Below are positions 1 to 7,337 of a DNA stretch of 24,890 bases, one piece after another. Position 1 is the stretch's first letter. Every line of letters begins with the position of its first letter. The position numbers and the translations under genes are program-made. The notes beneath the pieces were generated by a model. It was not told the origin of the DNA. It saw only the letters and a list, made by a program, of their open reading frames with translations, and ran no database searches. The stretch spans positions 1-24,890 of the forward strand of contig DASTIS010000117.1 in assembly GCA_035717365.1 (NCBI GenBank). Direction: 5' to 3'. The stretch is from 66-474 sp035717365 (lineage in GTDB: Bacteria; Pseudomonadota; Gammaproteobacteria; Xanthomonadales; Rhodanobacteraceae).

Positions 1-308
1 GCGCTCAATCCGTCGGAAATCTCCACTTTGGCGGACCGACGTAGCGAGACGTCATGCGGATCAGCTCCGCGGTGAGGTAAGCCAGCTCCCGGGTGAACGA
101 CTGCGATGCAACGGTAAGTTCCGACGTGGTGGCCCACATCGACGGTACCCGCCGTTGCGTCGATGCATGCCCGTTGCTTCCGATGGGCCAACCCTTCTTG
201 CCGAAAGTAGTCGCTAGCGACCGGCTGCAATGGGTCGCATGTTGCCAGTCGCAAATCGGCCAACTGCAATCAGCCGGCGCCTCGGTTGATTTGCCGGAAA
301 TCGGCCGC
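1..308. other. No convincing gene; possibly decayed repeat DNA
   Basis: Open frames exist here on both strands but none has a recognisable domain, a good ribosome binding site or family-like composition. Read on the minus strand, 200-300 contains phrases such as GCGACCCATTGCAGCCGGTCGC and GGCCGATTTGCGACTGGCAAC with some resemblance to dispersed intergenic repeats of gammaproteobacteria. This is a recollection of sequence style, not a verified match. The stretch lies between the CYTH gene and the window edge, so it may belong to an element or to the chromosome. Confidence 0.3.
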
Positions 309-770
309 TCAACCAGGAACCATAGCAACGCATCCGGGGCGGTTCAAGTTGAAGTATCGAGGATCTTGCGTGACTTCTTCTCCGAACCACGCCGGCTTTG
401 TGAAACGCTGCTCCTCGGACTGCAGTTCGACTTCCGCAACGACCAGGCCAGCATTCCCTCCGAGAAACTCGTCCACTTCCCAGACCATCCCGCCTTCGTG
501 GATGCGCCGACGAGTCTTTTCTACGGTGGACGGCTCGCAGAGTTTCAGTAGCTCTTTTCCGTCCGCTGCAGGAATCGGGTATTCGAACTCGGCGCGTGTA
601 GCTCCGGTCGTCAATCCCTTGACCGTGAGGAATGCTTCTTCACCTGCCACGCGAACTCGCACCGTGCGCGCCTGGTCGCGATTGAGATAGCCCTGGCTGA
701 TTCGGACGCCGCGCCCTTGACGCCACCCGTCACCCTTCACGAGGAATTTTCGCTCGATCTCGACAGCCAT
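309..770 (-). CDS. CYTH domain protein (class IV adenylate cyclase / inorganic triphosphatase family)
   Basis: A 153-residue single-domain protein of the CYTH superfamily. The N-terminus carries the signature EIERKFLV (ExExK) at about residues 4-11, whose acidic residues bind metal in this family. Other family features are the basic strand RVRVAGEEAFLTVK, the EKTRRR segment, the WEVDEF segment and the C-terminal AEVEL...WFGEEVT. Bacterial single-domain members usually hydrolyse triphosphate (tripolyphosphatase) rather than make cAMP, so a cytosolic triphosphatase is more likely, but the substrate cannot be read from sequence. Length is normal for the family; the last ten residues diverge from typical relatives. 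The gene lies downstream of the broken integrase in the same direction with a gap of about 90 bp. Whether it is island cargo or an old chromosomal neighbour is unclear. Confidence 0.88.
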   Translation of the reverse strand: MAVEIERKFLVKGDGWRQGRGVRISQGYLNRDQARTVRVRVAGEEAFLTVKGLTTGATRAEFEYPIPAADGKELLKLCEPSTVEKTRRRIHEGGMVWEVDEFLGGNAGLVVAEVELQSEEQRFTKPAWFGEEVTQDPRYFNLNRPGCVAMVPG

Positions 771-863
771 TCCAAATAACCCCTATTGCTGTGGCGCTTT
801 CTCTATATGCCGTTTGAAGCTTTCCGCTGGCACGATACTCGCCCATTGCGCATCTGATACCGG

Positions 864-2089
864 TCAGGCATGTTTGCGCTTCAGTGGGACGACGTTGGCG
901 CCGCTTCTCAAGCTGTCCAGGTAGTCGGCCCATTGCTGCATGACGCGACGACGGTCGTCGCCGAACGTCGTGCGGTCGTAGGCACGATTGACCTCGCCCT
1001 TCTTGGCATGTGCGAGCTGGGCCTCCAGGACGTCCGCATCGATATGTAGTCGTTCCCGGGCCATGGTCCGCAGCATCGCCCGGAATCCGTGGGTGGCGTG
1101 CTTGCCCTGAAACCCCATGCGGCGCAGGGCGGCGCTCAGGGCATCGCGGTGCAGGTGTGGCGTGGTCTGGCGTGCCAGCGGAGGGAACACATATTCGTGT
1201 CCGAGGCTGTAAATCTGGAGTTCCCTTAGCAGTGCCAGCGACTGCCGTTGCAGCGGCACAATATGGGCGTGACGCATCTTCATGCGCTCCCCCGGAACCG
1301 CCCACTCCGCATTGTCGAAATCGATTTCGTCCCAGCGCGCGGACGCAATGATGCCGGGACGCATGGCGGTCAGCATGGCGAGCTTCAACGCGGCGCGCGT
1401 GACAGGAACGGGATAACCATCGATCGCCTTCACCAGCGCTGCGACTTCGCGTGGGTTGGTCGCTGCCGGAATGCTGTGCTTGGCCTTGTTGTTGACCGTG
1501 CCTTCGAGCGACAACAGTTTGCCATCCTCCCGCAGGTTGTCGCGGATAGCCTGCTTCACGATGCCGCCCAGATACTGCCGCGCCTTGGCCGCGATGGGGG
1601 GTGCCTGCGCGTTGATCGCCTCCACGACGGCCGCTGCATCTTGCGAGGTCAACGTAGTGATGGATTTTCGGCGCAGGGCGGGGATCAAATAGGTATCCAC
1701 CACGAATTGAGCCTTGCGCAGGGTCTCCGGTGCCCATGCCTTGCGCTTGACCTCGATCCACCTTACGGCGGCCTTCTCGAATGTCGCCTGCACCTTGCGG
1801 CGTTCGGTGTTTCTCGATGCCTGTCGTTCCGCCGACGGGTCGATGCCCTTCGCAAGCGCGAGCTTGGCGGCATCCCGCAGCCGGAAGGCTTCGGCCAGGG
1901 AGACAACCGGGTACTAGCTGAACCCGATCCGGTTCTCGCGACCATGGGGCGGTAATACTTGAGCCGCCACAGGCGCGACCCTGCCGCCGACCGGATGAGG
2001 TGCAAGCCTCCGCCCGCCCACAAGGGAAAGTCGCCCGGCTTGGCTTGCCGGATACGCACGTCGGTCAGTCTGCGGGCCCGTCTCGACAT
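864..2089 (-). pseudogene. Broken P4-type tyrosine integrase (DUF4102 + phage integrase domains)
   Basis: Three frame-linked pieces together spell a P4-type site-specific integrase. The N-terminal DUF4102 part starts at 2089 (LTDVRIRQAKPGD...GGGLHLI...SRLWRLKYY). Homology then jumps frame near 1945-1960, consistent with loss of one base, to a piece reading GRENRIGF. An in-frame TAG at 1914-1916 follows immediately before YPVVSLAEAFRLRDAAK. From there the frame is open to the end, including GTG at 1793. The catalytic domain looks intact: Arg in AMRPG, the HGFR box (HxxR), LAHA, and the nucleophile Tyr in RAYDR. With two lesions in the DNA-binding arm a full-length protein cannot be made; an internal restart at GTG 1793 could give at most the core-binding and catalytic domains. 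Its position beside the 3' end of tRNA-Leu is typical of this family, which recombines into tRNA genes. Confidence 0.88.
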
Positions 2090-2105
2090 GGCGAAACTCT
2101 ATCTT

Positions 2106-2176
2106 AGGGATACGGTGGTCCTTTTCCAATTCGCTCAAAAAGGCCCAAGTCTTCTCGTATCCCCAAATGTATCCCT
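2106..2176. repeat. GTATCCCY repeats between integrase and tRNA-Leu
   Basis: Two direct copies, GTATCCCC at 2157-2164 and GTATCCCT at 2169-2176, are 4 bp apart, and an inverted copy AGGGATAC lies at 2106-2113. They sit between the integrase start and the tRNA 3' end, where attachment-site arm sequences of tyrosine integrases are expected. A role as integrase arm-binding sites is inference from position and repetition only. Confidence 0.4.
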
Positions 2177-2220
2177 ACGCATGCCGCGCTGCAATGGGAT
2201 GCCTTGGAACGCCATGCAAC

Positions 2221-2246
2221 AAAAAACCCGCGACTGGCGCGGGTTT
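2221..2246 (-). terminator. Rho-independent terminator after tRNA-Leu
   Basis: A 9-bp perfect stem (2224-2232 with 2238-2246, AAACCCGCG/CGCGGGTTT) has a 5-nt loop and is followed on the minus strand by a continuous T run (2221-2223 extending the stem's TTT). It lies about 45 bp past the tRNA 3' end and would end its transcript before the integrase remnant. Confidence 0.8.
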
Positions 2247-2290
2247 CAGTTCATTCTCAGGTATGAATGGGAATGGCCGGAATCTTGAAA

Positions 2291-2377
2291 TGGTGCCCAG
2301 GAGAGGACTCGAACCTCCACAGAGTTGCCCCCGCCAGCACCTGAAGCTGGTGCGTCTACCAATTCCGCCACCTGGGC
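2291..2377 (-). tRNA. tRNA-Leu (anticodon CAG)
   Basis: A full type II cloverleaf on the minus strand: acceptor stem GCCCAGG/CCTGGGC, a D-arm with TTGGTAGAC, anticodon stem CCAGC/GCTGG enclosing loop TTCAGGT (anticodon CAG), a long variable arm typical of tRNA-Leu, T-arm GGTTCGAGTCC, discriminator A and an encoded CCA end (2291-2293). It decodes CUG. The 3' end faces the broken integrase, so this gene is the likely integration target. A good promoter lies upstream and a terminator downstream. Confidence 0.97.
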
Positions 2378-2416
2378 AGGTGTCCGGCCGCGGCGCGGAG
2401 CGCCAGCGAGCCGCGT

Positions 2417-2445
2417 ACGATAGCCGCGCACGTGATTGGCGTCAA
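2417..2445 (-). promoter_or_regulatory. Sigma70-type promoter of tRNA-Leu
   Basis: On the minus strand a -35 box TTGACG (2440-2445) is separated by exactly 17 bp from a -10 box TATCGT (2417-2422). The -10 box ends about 40 bp before the tRNA 5' end. Spacing and the -35 box are close to consensus. Confidence 0.72.
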
Positions 2446-2530
2446 TCGCCCAGGGGCGCTTTCATCCATTCCCGCCTGAAACGGCACTCACTTCGTGCTA
2501 GCGTGTATTCCTTATCGAGAGGATTGGACC

Positions 2531-3139
2531 ATGAACAAGCGAATCGTTGGTGCAATGGTGGCGGGCGCGATCATCGCGTTGCTGGCGCTGCCCGGTCTGG
2601 CGGCCCTCGAGACCGGCGCCAAGGCGCCCGACTTCTCCGCGACGGCCAGTCTCGCGGGCAAGGATTTCAACTTTTCCATGAAGCAGGCGCTGGCGAAGGG
2701 GCCGGTGGTGGTTTACTTCTACCCGGCGGCCTATACGGGCGGCTGCGATCTCGAGGCGCACACCTTCGCGACCCATGCGGACAAGTTCAAAGCCGCCGGC
2801 GCCACGATCATCGGCGTTTCGGCCGATTCGATCGAGCGGCTCAACGTGTTCTCGGCCGACCCGAAGTACTGCGCGGGCAAGTTCCCCGTGGCCTCGGACC
2901 CGGCCGGCAAGATCGCGGCCACCTACGGCCTCGAGATGATGCCGCCGCAAAAAGGGGTGACCGATGTGCATGGGCAACCCGTGACCCACGGGTTCCTGCC
3001 GCGCACGACGTTCGTGATCGATCATGCGGGCAAGATCGTCGCGACGTTCTCGTCGAAGCGGGATCACCTCACGCCCGACCAGCACGTCGAGCGTTCGCTG
3101 GCCATCGTGCGGCAGCTCGAGTCGGGCAAGGCGCCCTGA
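2531..3139 (+). CDS. Exported peroxiredoxin (AhpC/TSA, Bcp-like)
   Basis: Thiol peroxidase that would reduce hydrogen peroxide or organic hydroperoxides, probably in the periplasm. The chosen ATG (2531) is preceded by GAGAGGA seven bases upstream and gives a classic signal peptide: MNKR, then a hydrophobic stretch ending ALPGLAA at about residues 5-23. An upstream in-frame start would bury this signal. The mature part has the thioredoxin fold start KAPDFSA and the peroxidatic motif PAAYTGGC (PxxxTxxC). A second cysteine in DPKYCAGKF could be a resolving residue. The segment PRTTFVIDHAGKI is typical of peroxiredoxins. At 202 residues it is somewhat longer than cytosolic Bcp because of the leader. 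It is a single gene between tRNA-Leu and rnr, with a hairpin after it. Confidence 0.9.
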   Translation: MNKRIVGAMVAGAIIALLALPGLAALETGAKAPDFSATASLAGKDFNFSMKQALAKGPVVVYFYPAAYTGGCDLEAHTFATHADKFKAAGATIIGVSADSIERLNVFSADPKYCAGKFPVASDPAGKIAATYGLEMMPPQKGVTDVHGQPVTHGFLPRTTFVIDHAGKIVATFSSKRDHLTPDQHVERSLAIVRQLESGKAP

Positions 3140-3166
3140 CGGAAGGCTGGCCGCAGCAGCGGGAAG

Positions 3167-3198
3167 GGTCCGTGGATTGCAGCCACGGGCCTTGCTTT
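3167..3198 (+). terminator. Possible terminator after the peroxiredoxin gene
   Basis: A 9-bp stem (3167-3175 with 3183-3191, one G-T pair) has a 7-nt loop ATTGCAG and is followed by TTGCTTT. The T tract is interrupted, so termination may be partial. It lies between the peroxiredoxin gene and rnr. Confidence 0.5.
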
Positions 3199-3226
3199 CG
3201 GGCCGTCGCTCCGCGACGCTGGCGCA

Positions 3227-5605
3227 ATGCCCAAACGTACCCGCCCACCGTCCCGCCCTTCCCGCAAGGCGCATCCGGAAAAAAAGGCCGACAAACGCGG
3301 CAGCGCGCCGCAGGAACGCGCGCGCCGTGCCGACAAGTCCAAGTCCCGCAAGGCCTCCACGCGTAGCCGGAAAGCCACGCACGCTCCCGGCGCCATTGTC
3401 GATCCGCACGCCGAACGCGAGGCCCAGCGTTACCGGCACCCGATCGCCAGCCGCGAAGCGATCCTCGCGCTGTTGACCGAGCACGGGAGCCTGCTGCGTC
3501 CGGACGCGATCGCAGAGGCCCTGCACATCGACGATCCGGAGCGGCGCGAAGCGCTCGACAAGCGCCTGCGCGCGATGTTGCGCGACGGCCAGCTGCTGGA
3601 AAGCCGTCGTGGCGGGCTCGCGCCGGCCGAACGGATCGGCCTGCTCGCGGGCACGGTGTTGGCCAACGCGGAAGGATACGGGTTCCTGCGTCCCGACGAA
3701 GGCGGCGAGGATTTGTACCTGTCGCCCGCGCAGATGCGCCAGGTGCTGCACGGCGACCGGGTGCTGGCTTCGGTGGTGGGCGTCGATCGCCGCGGGCGGC
3801 GTCAGGGCGCGATCCGCGAGGTGCTGGAACGGCGCTCCCCGCGGCTGGTCGGGCGGGTGGTCGAGGAACACGGCGTGACCGTGGTCGATCCCGACGACCG
3901 GCGCCTGCACCAGGACGTCCTGATTCCGCCGGACGCGCGCAACAACGCGCACGCGGGACAGATCGTGATTGCCGAGATCACCGAGCCGCCGACGCTGCAG
4001 CGTGGCCCGATCGGGCGCATCGTCAGCGTGCTCGGAGAGCGCCTGCAGCCGTCGCTGATCGTGGAGATGGCGATCGCCAGCCATGGCCTGCCGCACGAGT
4101 GGCCGGAGGCGGTGACGCGCGAGGCGGAAGCGATCGAACCGAAGGTCTCGAAGGCCGAGCAGGCGGGGCGCGTCGATCTGCGCAAGCTGCCACTGGTCAC
4201 GATCGATGGTGCCGATGCGCGCGATTTCGATGACGCGGTGTACGCCGAACCCGCTCGTGGCGGTGGTTTCAAGGTGATCGTCGCGATCGCCGACGTGTCG
4301 AATTACGTGCAACCGGAGACCGCTCTGGACGAAGAGGCCTACCAGCGCGGTACCTCGGCGTATTTTCCCGGTTTCGTGGTGCCGATGTTGCCGGAGACCT
4401 TGTCCAACGGCATCTGCTCGCTCAACCCGGACATCGAGCGCCTGTGCATGGTGTGCGAAATGCACGTCGATGCGCAGGGCGAAGTGACGCGTTCGAAGTT
4501 CCAGGAGGGCTTGATCCGCTCGCACGCGCGGCTCACCTACGACGAAGTCTGGCAGGTGATCGGCGAGCGCGATGCGGAAGCGCGGCGCGGCATGGGCAAG
4601 CTGCTGCCGCACATCGACAACCTGCACGCGCTGTACAAGGCGTTCGCCGCGGCACGCAAACGGCGCGGGACCATCGAGTTCGAGACCAGCGAGGTCGAAT
4701 ACCGGCTGGACGAACATGGCGAAGTGGTGTCGCTGGGTTCGCACGAACGCAACGACGCGCACAAGCTGATCGAGGAATGCATGATCGCGGCCAACGTGCA
4801 GGCGGCGAAATTCCTGGCGAAGAAGAAAATTCCCGCGCCATTCCGGGTGCACGCGCCGCCCCCGGCGGACAAGTACGAAGACCTGCTTGCGTTCCTGCGC
4901 GAGTACAAATTGAAGTTGCCTCCGCTGTCCGAGGTCAGGCCACGCGATTACGCTGCGTTGCTCAAGCGCGTGGCGGATCGTTCCGATGCAGAGTTGTTCC
5001 GGTCCGTGCTGTTGCGTTCGCAAAGCCTCGCCAGCTACCAGCCCGCCAACCAGGGACACTTCGGACTTGCGCTGGACGCCTACGCGCATTTCACTTCGCC
5101 GATCCGGCGTTACCCCGACCTGCTGGTGCACCGCGCCATCCGGTACGCATTGGCCGGCGGCAAACCGGCGGCGTATCTTTATACCGAAAGCAAGATGGCG
5201 ACCATGGCCGCGCATTGCTCGCGCACCGAGCGGCGTGCCGAAGAAGCCGAGCGCGATGTCGACGATCGCTACAAGTGTGCATGGATGGAAAAGCACGTCG
5301 GCTCGGAGTTCGACGGCATCATCACCGGTGTCACGTCTTTCGGGCTGTTCGTGGAACTCGACGAATCGAAAGTGTCCGGGCTGGTGCACATCACCCAGTT
5401 GCGCAACGACTACTACCAGTTCGATGCGCGCCGCCATGAACTCAAGGGCGAGCGCACCGGCGCGGTGTTCCGGCTTGGCGACGCGGTGCGCGTGCAGGTG
5501 CTGCGGGCCAGCATGGAGGACAGCAAGATCGACTTCAGGCTGGTTTCCGGGCGCGATGAAGCTGATCGGAGTACAGCGACCTTTAAAAGACCAAGGAAAA
5601 GGTAG
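3227..5605 (+). CDS. rnr: Ribonuclease R
   Basis: Processive 3'-5' exoribonuclease that degrades structured RNA and helps rRNA quality control and trans-translation. The 792-residue protein has, in order, a Lys/Arg-rich N-terminal tail (1-60), a winged-helix region (about 70-130), cold-shock-type RNA-binding domains (about 135-270), the RNB catalytic domain (about 315-640) and an S1 domain (about 690-775). The catalytic aspartates are visible as D327, D333, D335 and D336 in IDGADARDFDDAVY, and the conserved FTSPIRRYPDL segment is present. The basic C-terminal tail is short compared with E. coli RNase R. The TAG stop (5603-5605) is part of a REP element that begins at 5602. It is followed by rlmB in the same direction, as in many gammaproteobacteria. 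Confidence 0.97.
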   Translation: MPKRTRPPSRPSRKAHPEKKADKRGSAPQERARRADKSKSRKASTRSRKATHAPGAIVDPHAEREAQRYRHPIASREAILALLTEHGSLLRPDAIAEALHIDDPERREALDKRLRAMLRDGQLLESRRGGLAPAERIGLLAGTVLANAEGYGFLRPDEGGEDLYLSPAQMRQVLHGDRVLASVVGVDRRGRRQGAIREVLERRSPRLVGRVVEEHGVTVVDPDDRRLHQDVLIPPDARNNAHAGQIVIAEITEPPTLQRGPIGRIVSVLGERLQPSLIVEMAIASHGLPHEWPEAVTREAEAIEPKVSKAEQAGRVDLRKLPLVTIDGADARDFDDAVYAEPARGGGFKVIVAIADVSNYVQPETALDEEAYQRGTSAYFPGFVVPMLPETLSNGICSLNPDIERLCMVCEMHVDAQGEVTRSKFQEGLIRSHARLTYDEVWQVIGERDAEARRGMGKLLPHIDNLHALYKAFAAARKRRGTIEFETSEVEYRLDEHGEVVSLGSHERNDAHKLIEECMIAANVQAAKFLAKKKIPAPFRVHAPPPADKYEDLLAFLREYKLKLPPLSEVRPRDYAALLKRVADRSDAELFRSVLLRSQSLASYQPANQGHFGLALDAYAHFTSPIRRYPDLLVHRAIRYALAGGKPAAYLYTESKMATMAAHCSRTERRAEEAERDVDDRYKCAWMEKHVGSEFDGIITGVTSFGLFVELDESKVSGLVHITQLRNDYYQFDARRHELKGERTGAVFRLGDAVRVQVLRASMEDSKIDFRLVSGRDEADRSTATFKRPRKR

Positions 5606-5692
5606 GAACGCGCCCTGCGCGCGATCGGTCGCAACCGCAATATTGATCGCCGGAAAAGAAAGGGCAGGCGCTGCGCGCCGGCCGGCTCCTAC
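5602..5692. repeat. REP pair of the GTAGGAGC family between rnr and rlmB
   Basis: Two inverted units face each other: GTAGGAACGCGCCCTGCGCG at 5602-5621 and a reverse unit ending GGCCGGCTCCTAC at 5680-5692. Each carries a small GC hairpin (CGCGC-CCT-GCGCG; GGCGC-TGC-GCGCC). This is the arrangement of a BIME-like REP pair. A similar pair, with units in opposite orientation, occurs at 12351-12438. Confidence 0.75.
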
Positions 5693-5710
5693 ATTTCAGG
5701 ATTGCGAGCA

Positions 5711-6535
5711 ATGAGTGAAACCTGGATCGTCGGCATCCATCCGGTCGCAGGCGCACTCGCCAACGACCCCTCACGCGTGCGCGAGGTGCTGGTTGAGCAG
5801 GGCAGCCACAACCCGCGCGTTGCGGAGCTGGCGGACGAGGCGAAGCGGCTTGGCGTACGCGTTCACACGCGGCCTCGCGCGATGCTGGACAAGGTTTCCG
5901 GGCACGCACGCCATCAGGGCGTCGCGGCGCAATACGAGGTGCCAGCGGCGAAGTCTGAACATGACCTGGTGACCTTGCTGGAAGGCGCGGGCGACGCCGC
6001 ACTGTTCCTGGTGCTGGATGGCGTCACCGATCCGCACAACCTCGGCGCCTGCCTGCGCAGCGCCGCGGCGGGCGGCGTGGCGGCGGTGATCGTGCCAAGG
6101 GACCGCGCGGTGGGGATCACCCCGGTGGTGCGGCGCGCGTCGGCCGGAGCGGTCGACCGGGTGCCGTTGATCGAGGTAACCAATCTCGCCCGTACGTTGC
6201 GCGAGTTGAAGGATGCCGGCGTGTGGTTGACAGGACTCGCAGGTGAAGCGCAAGGGTCGCTGTACGACATCGACCTGACCGGCCGTGTCGCGCTGGTGAT
6301 GGGCGGCGAGGGCGAAGGCATGCGACGGCTCACGCGTGAGGCGTGCGATCATCTCGCACGGATCCCGATGCCGGGTGCCGATTCAAAACAGGCTGTCGAA
6401 AGCCTGAACGTGTCGGTGGCAACGGGAATTGCGCTTTTCGAGGCGGTGCGCCAACGGCGCATGACCCGGACGTCGGAAATACAGGCAACACCCCCACCCC
6501 GTCATTCCCGCGAAGGCGGGAATCCAGGGTCTTGA
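5711..6535 (+). CDS. rlmB: 23S rRNA (guanosine-2251-2'-O)-methyltransferase RlmB
   Basis: SPOUT-class methyltransferase that 2'-O-methylates G2251 in the P-loop of 23S rRNA using SAM. The N-terminal RNA-binding domain (WIVGIHPVAGAL, about 5-75) is followed by the SpoU domain with its three motifs: DPHNLGACLRSA, VMGGEGEGMRRL and ESLNVSVATGIALFE. These build the trefoil knot. ATG 5711 gives the usual family start MSETWIVGIHPV; an upstream TTG at 5702 would add three residues. The protein has 274 residues, against about 245-250 usual. The extra C-terminal tail after FEAVRQRR ends in RHSREGGNPGS, which is the translation of a REP element. The tail is therefore probably an acquired appendage without function. 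Confidence 0.95.
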   Translation: MSETWIVGIHPVAGALANDPSRVREVLVEQGSHNPRVAELADEAKRLGVRVHTRPRAMLDKVSGHARHQGVAAQYEVPAAKSEHDLVTLLEGAGDAALFLVLDGVTDPHNLGACLRSAAAGGVAAVIVPRDRAVGITPVVRRASAGAVDRVPLIEVTNLARTLRELKDAGVWLTGLAGEAQGSLYDIDLTGRVALVMGGEGEGMRRLTREACDHLARIPMPGADSKQAVESLNVSVATGIALFEAVRQRRMTRTSEIQATPPPRHSREGGNPGS

Positions 6536-6586
6536 GTCTGTGCCGCCGAAGAAAGCCCGGTCCCCACCTTTGCGGGGACGACGAGC
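6501..6586. repeat. REP pair (TCATTCCCGC family) overlapping the end of rlmB
   Basis: The first unit contains an 8-bp palindrome (ATTCCCGC 6504-6511 and GCGGGAAT 6516-6523, loop GAAG) followed by CCAGGG. The second, inverted unit has GTCCCC (6560-6565) and GGGGAC (6574-6579). This is the widespread 'GCGAAGGCGGGAATCC' type element. The first unit lies inside the rlmB reading frame. The hairpins may also act as a transcript 3' end for rlmB. A relative is at 23241-23270. Confidence 0.8.
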
Positions 6587-6688
6587 CTCGATGATCGTCC
6601 ACTTTCCAAAAACGATTTGCCTGAAAGTGTTCCAGTGGTTACTGGTAATCAGTGCACCTGAGGCTTGGCGCGCGTCGCGGAGGCTTGC

Positions 6689-6961
6689 ATGAGCGTGACT
6701 GTCAATTTTGATTGGCCGACGATCGTCGGCTTGGTGGGAACCCTGCTGGTGTTGCTGGCGTTTTTCCTGTTGCAAGTGCGCAGGTTGCACGGCGACGCCA
6801 TGGTCTACCAGCTGATGAATGCGCTGGGTGCGCTCGGCATCCTGGTGTCGCTGGTATTCGGGCCGTTCAACCTGCCGGCGTTCCTGCTCGAGCTGGCATG
6901 GCTCGCCATCAGCATCTACGGACTGGTGTCCGGCAGGCACGCGAAGGGGGATCTGCACTGA
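6689..6961 (+). CDS. Small membrane protein, CBU_0592 family
   Basis: A 90-residue inner-membrane protein with about three hydrophobic helices: TIVGLVGTLLVLLAFFLL (about 11-28), ALGALGILVSLVFG (about 47-60) and LELAWLAISIYGLVSG (about 68-83). The pattern VYQLMNALGALGI followed by LELAWLAISIYGL matches the CBU_0592-type family, which has no known biochemical function. ATG 6689 is chosen because CGGAGG lies 5 bases upstream and an upstream in-frame start adds only a charged stretch. The stop TGA overlaps a CTG that may start the next gene, so the two are probably cotranscribed. Confidence 0.8.
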   Translation: MSVTVNFDWPTIVGLVGTLLVLLAFFLLQVRRLHGDAMVYQLMNALGALGILVSLVFGPFNLPAFLLELAWLAISIYGLVSGRHAKGDLH

Positions 6962-6978
6962 GCACGTCGCGCGATCCG

Positions 6979-7314
6979 ATGGACCCGAGGTACCGTCGCA
7001 TTTACGCCGCGATCGCGGCGATCCCCGCGGGACGGGTCGCGGGTTACGGGCAGATCGCGGCACGTGCCGGACTTCCCGGACGCGCCAGGCTCGTCGGTAC
7101 CGCACTGCGGGAAACTCCTGATGATATGGAGTTGCCGTGGCATCGCGTACTGCATTCCGACGGCACGATTGCGTTGCCGCGCGGCAGTCGGGGATTCCGC
7201 GAGCAATGCCGGCGCCTGCGCGGCGAGGGTGTCGAAGTGCGCGGAGGCCGCGTGCCGATGCGCGCGTTCGGACTCCATCATGATCTGGATCGGGCCTTGT
7301 GGGGCATCGACTGA
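6979..7314 (+). CDS. Alkyltransferase-like protein (ATL, MGMT family without the catalytic cysteine)
   Basis: DNA-lesion-binding relative of O6-methylguanine-DNA methyltransferase. The protein (111 residues from ATG 6979) has the winged-helix segment RVAGYGQIAARAGLPGRARLVGTAL and the active-site loop PWHRVL, where true transferases have PCHRV. The Trp in place of Cys defines ATL proteins, which bind O6-alkylguanine and pass it to nucleotide excision repair instead of repairing it themselves. The arginine finger region lies in GLPGRARLVGTAL. The ATG has no ribosome binding site. An in-frame CTG at 6958 has AAGGGGG 8 bases upstream and would add LSTSRDP; it overlaps the TGA of the preceding gene, so the true start is uncertain. 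Confidence 0.88.
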   Translation: MDPRYRRIYAAIAAIPAGRVAGYGQIAARAGLPGRARLVGTALRETPDDMELPWHRVLHSDGTIALPRGSRGFREQCRRLRGEGVEVRGGRVPMRAFGLHHDLDRALWGID

Positions 7315-7337
7315 GCCGTAGTGCTGTACTGGAGTTC

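Noticed and set aside
309..370. Truncation of the CYTH protein by the island boundary
   Set aside because: The final residues diverge, but total length (153) is normal for single-domain members, so truncation is not supported.
2498..5437. A 979-residue open frame on the minus strand opposite the peroxiredoxin and rnr
   Set aside because: It lies antisense to two well-supported genes, has a His/Arg/Ala/Asp-rich composition typical of the shadow of GC-rich coding DNA, and shows no domain.
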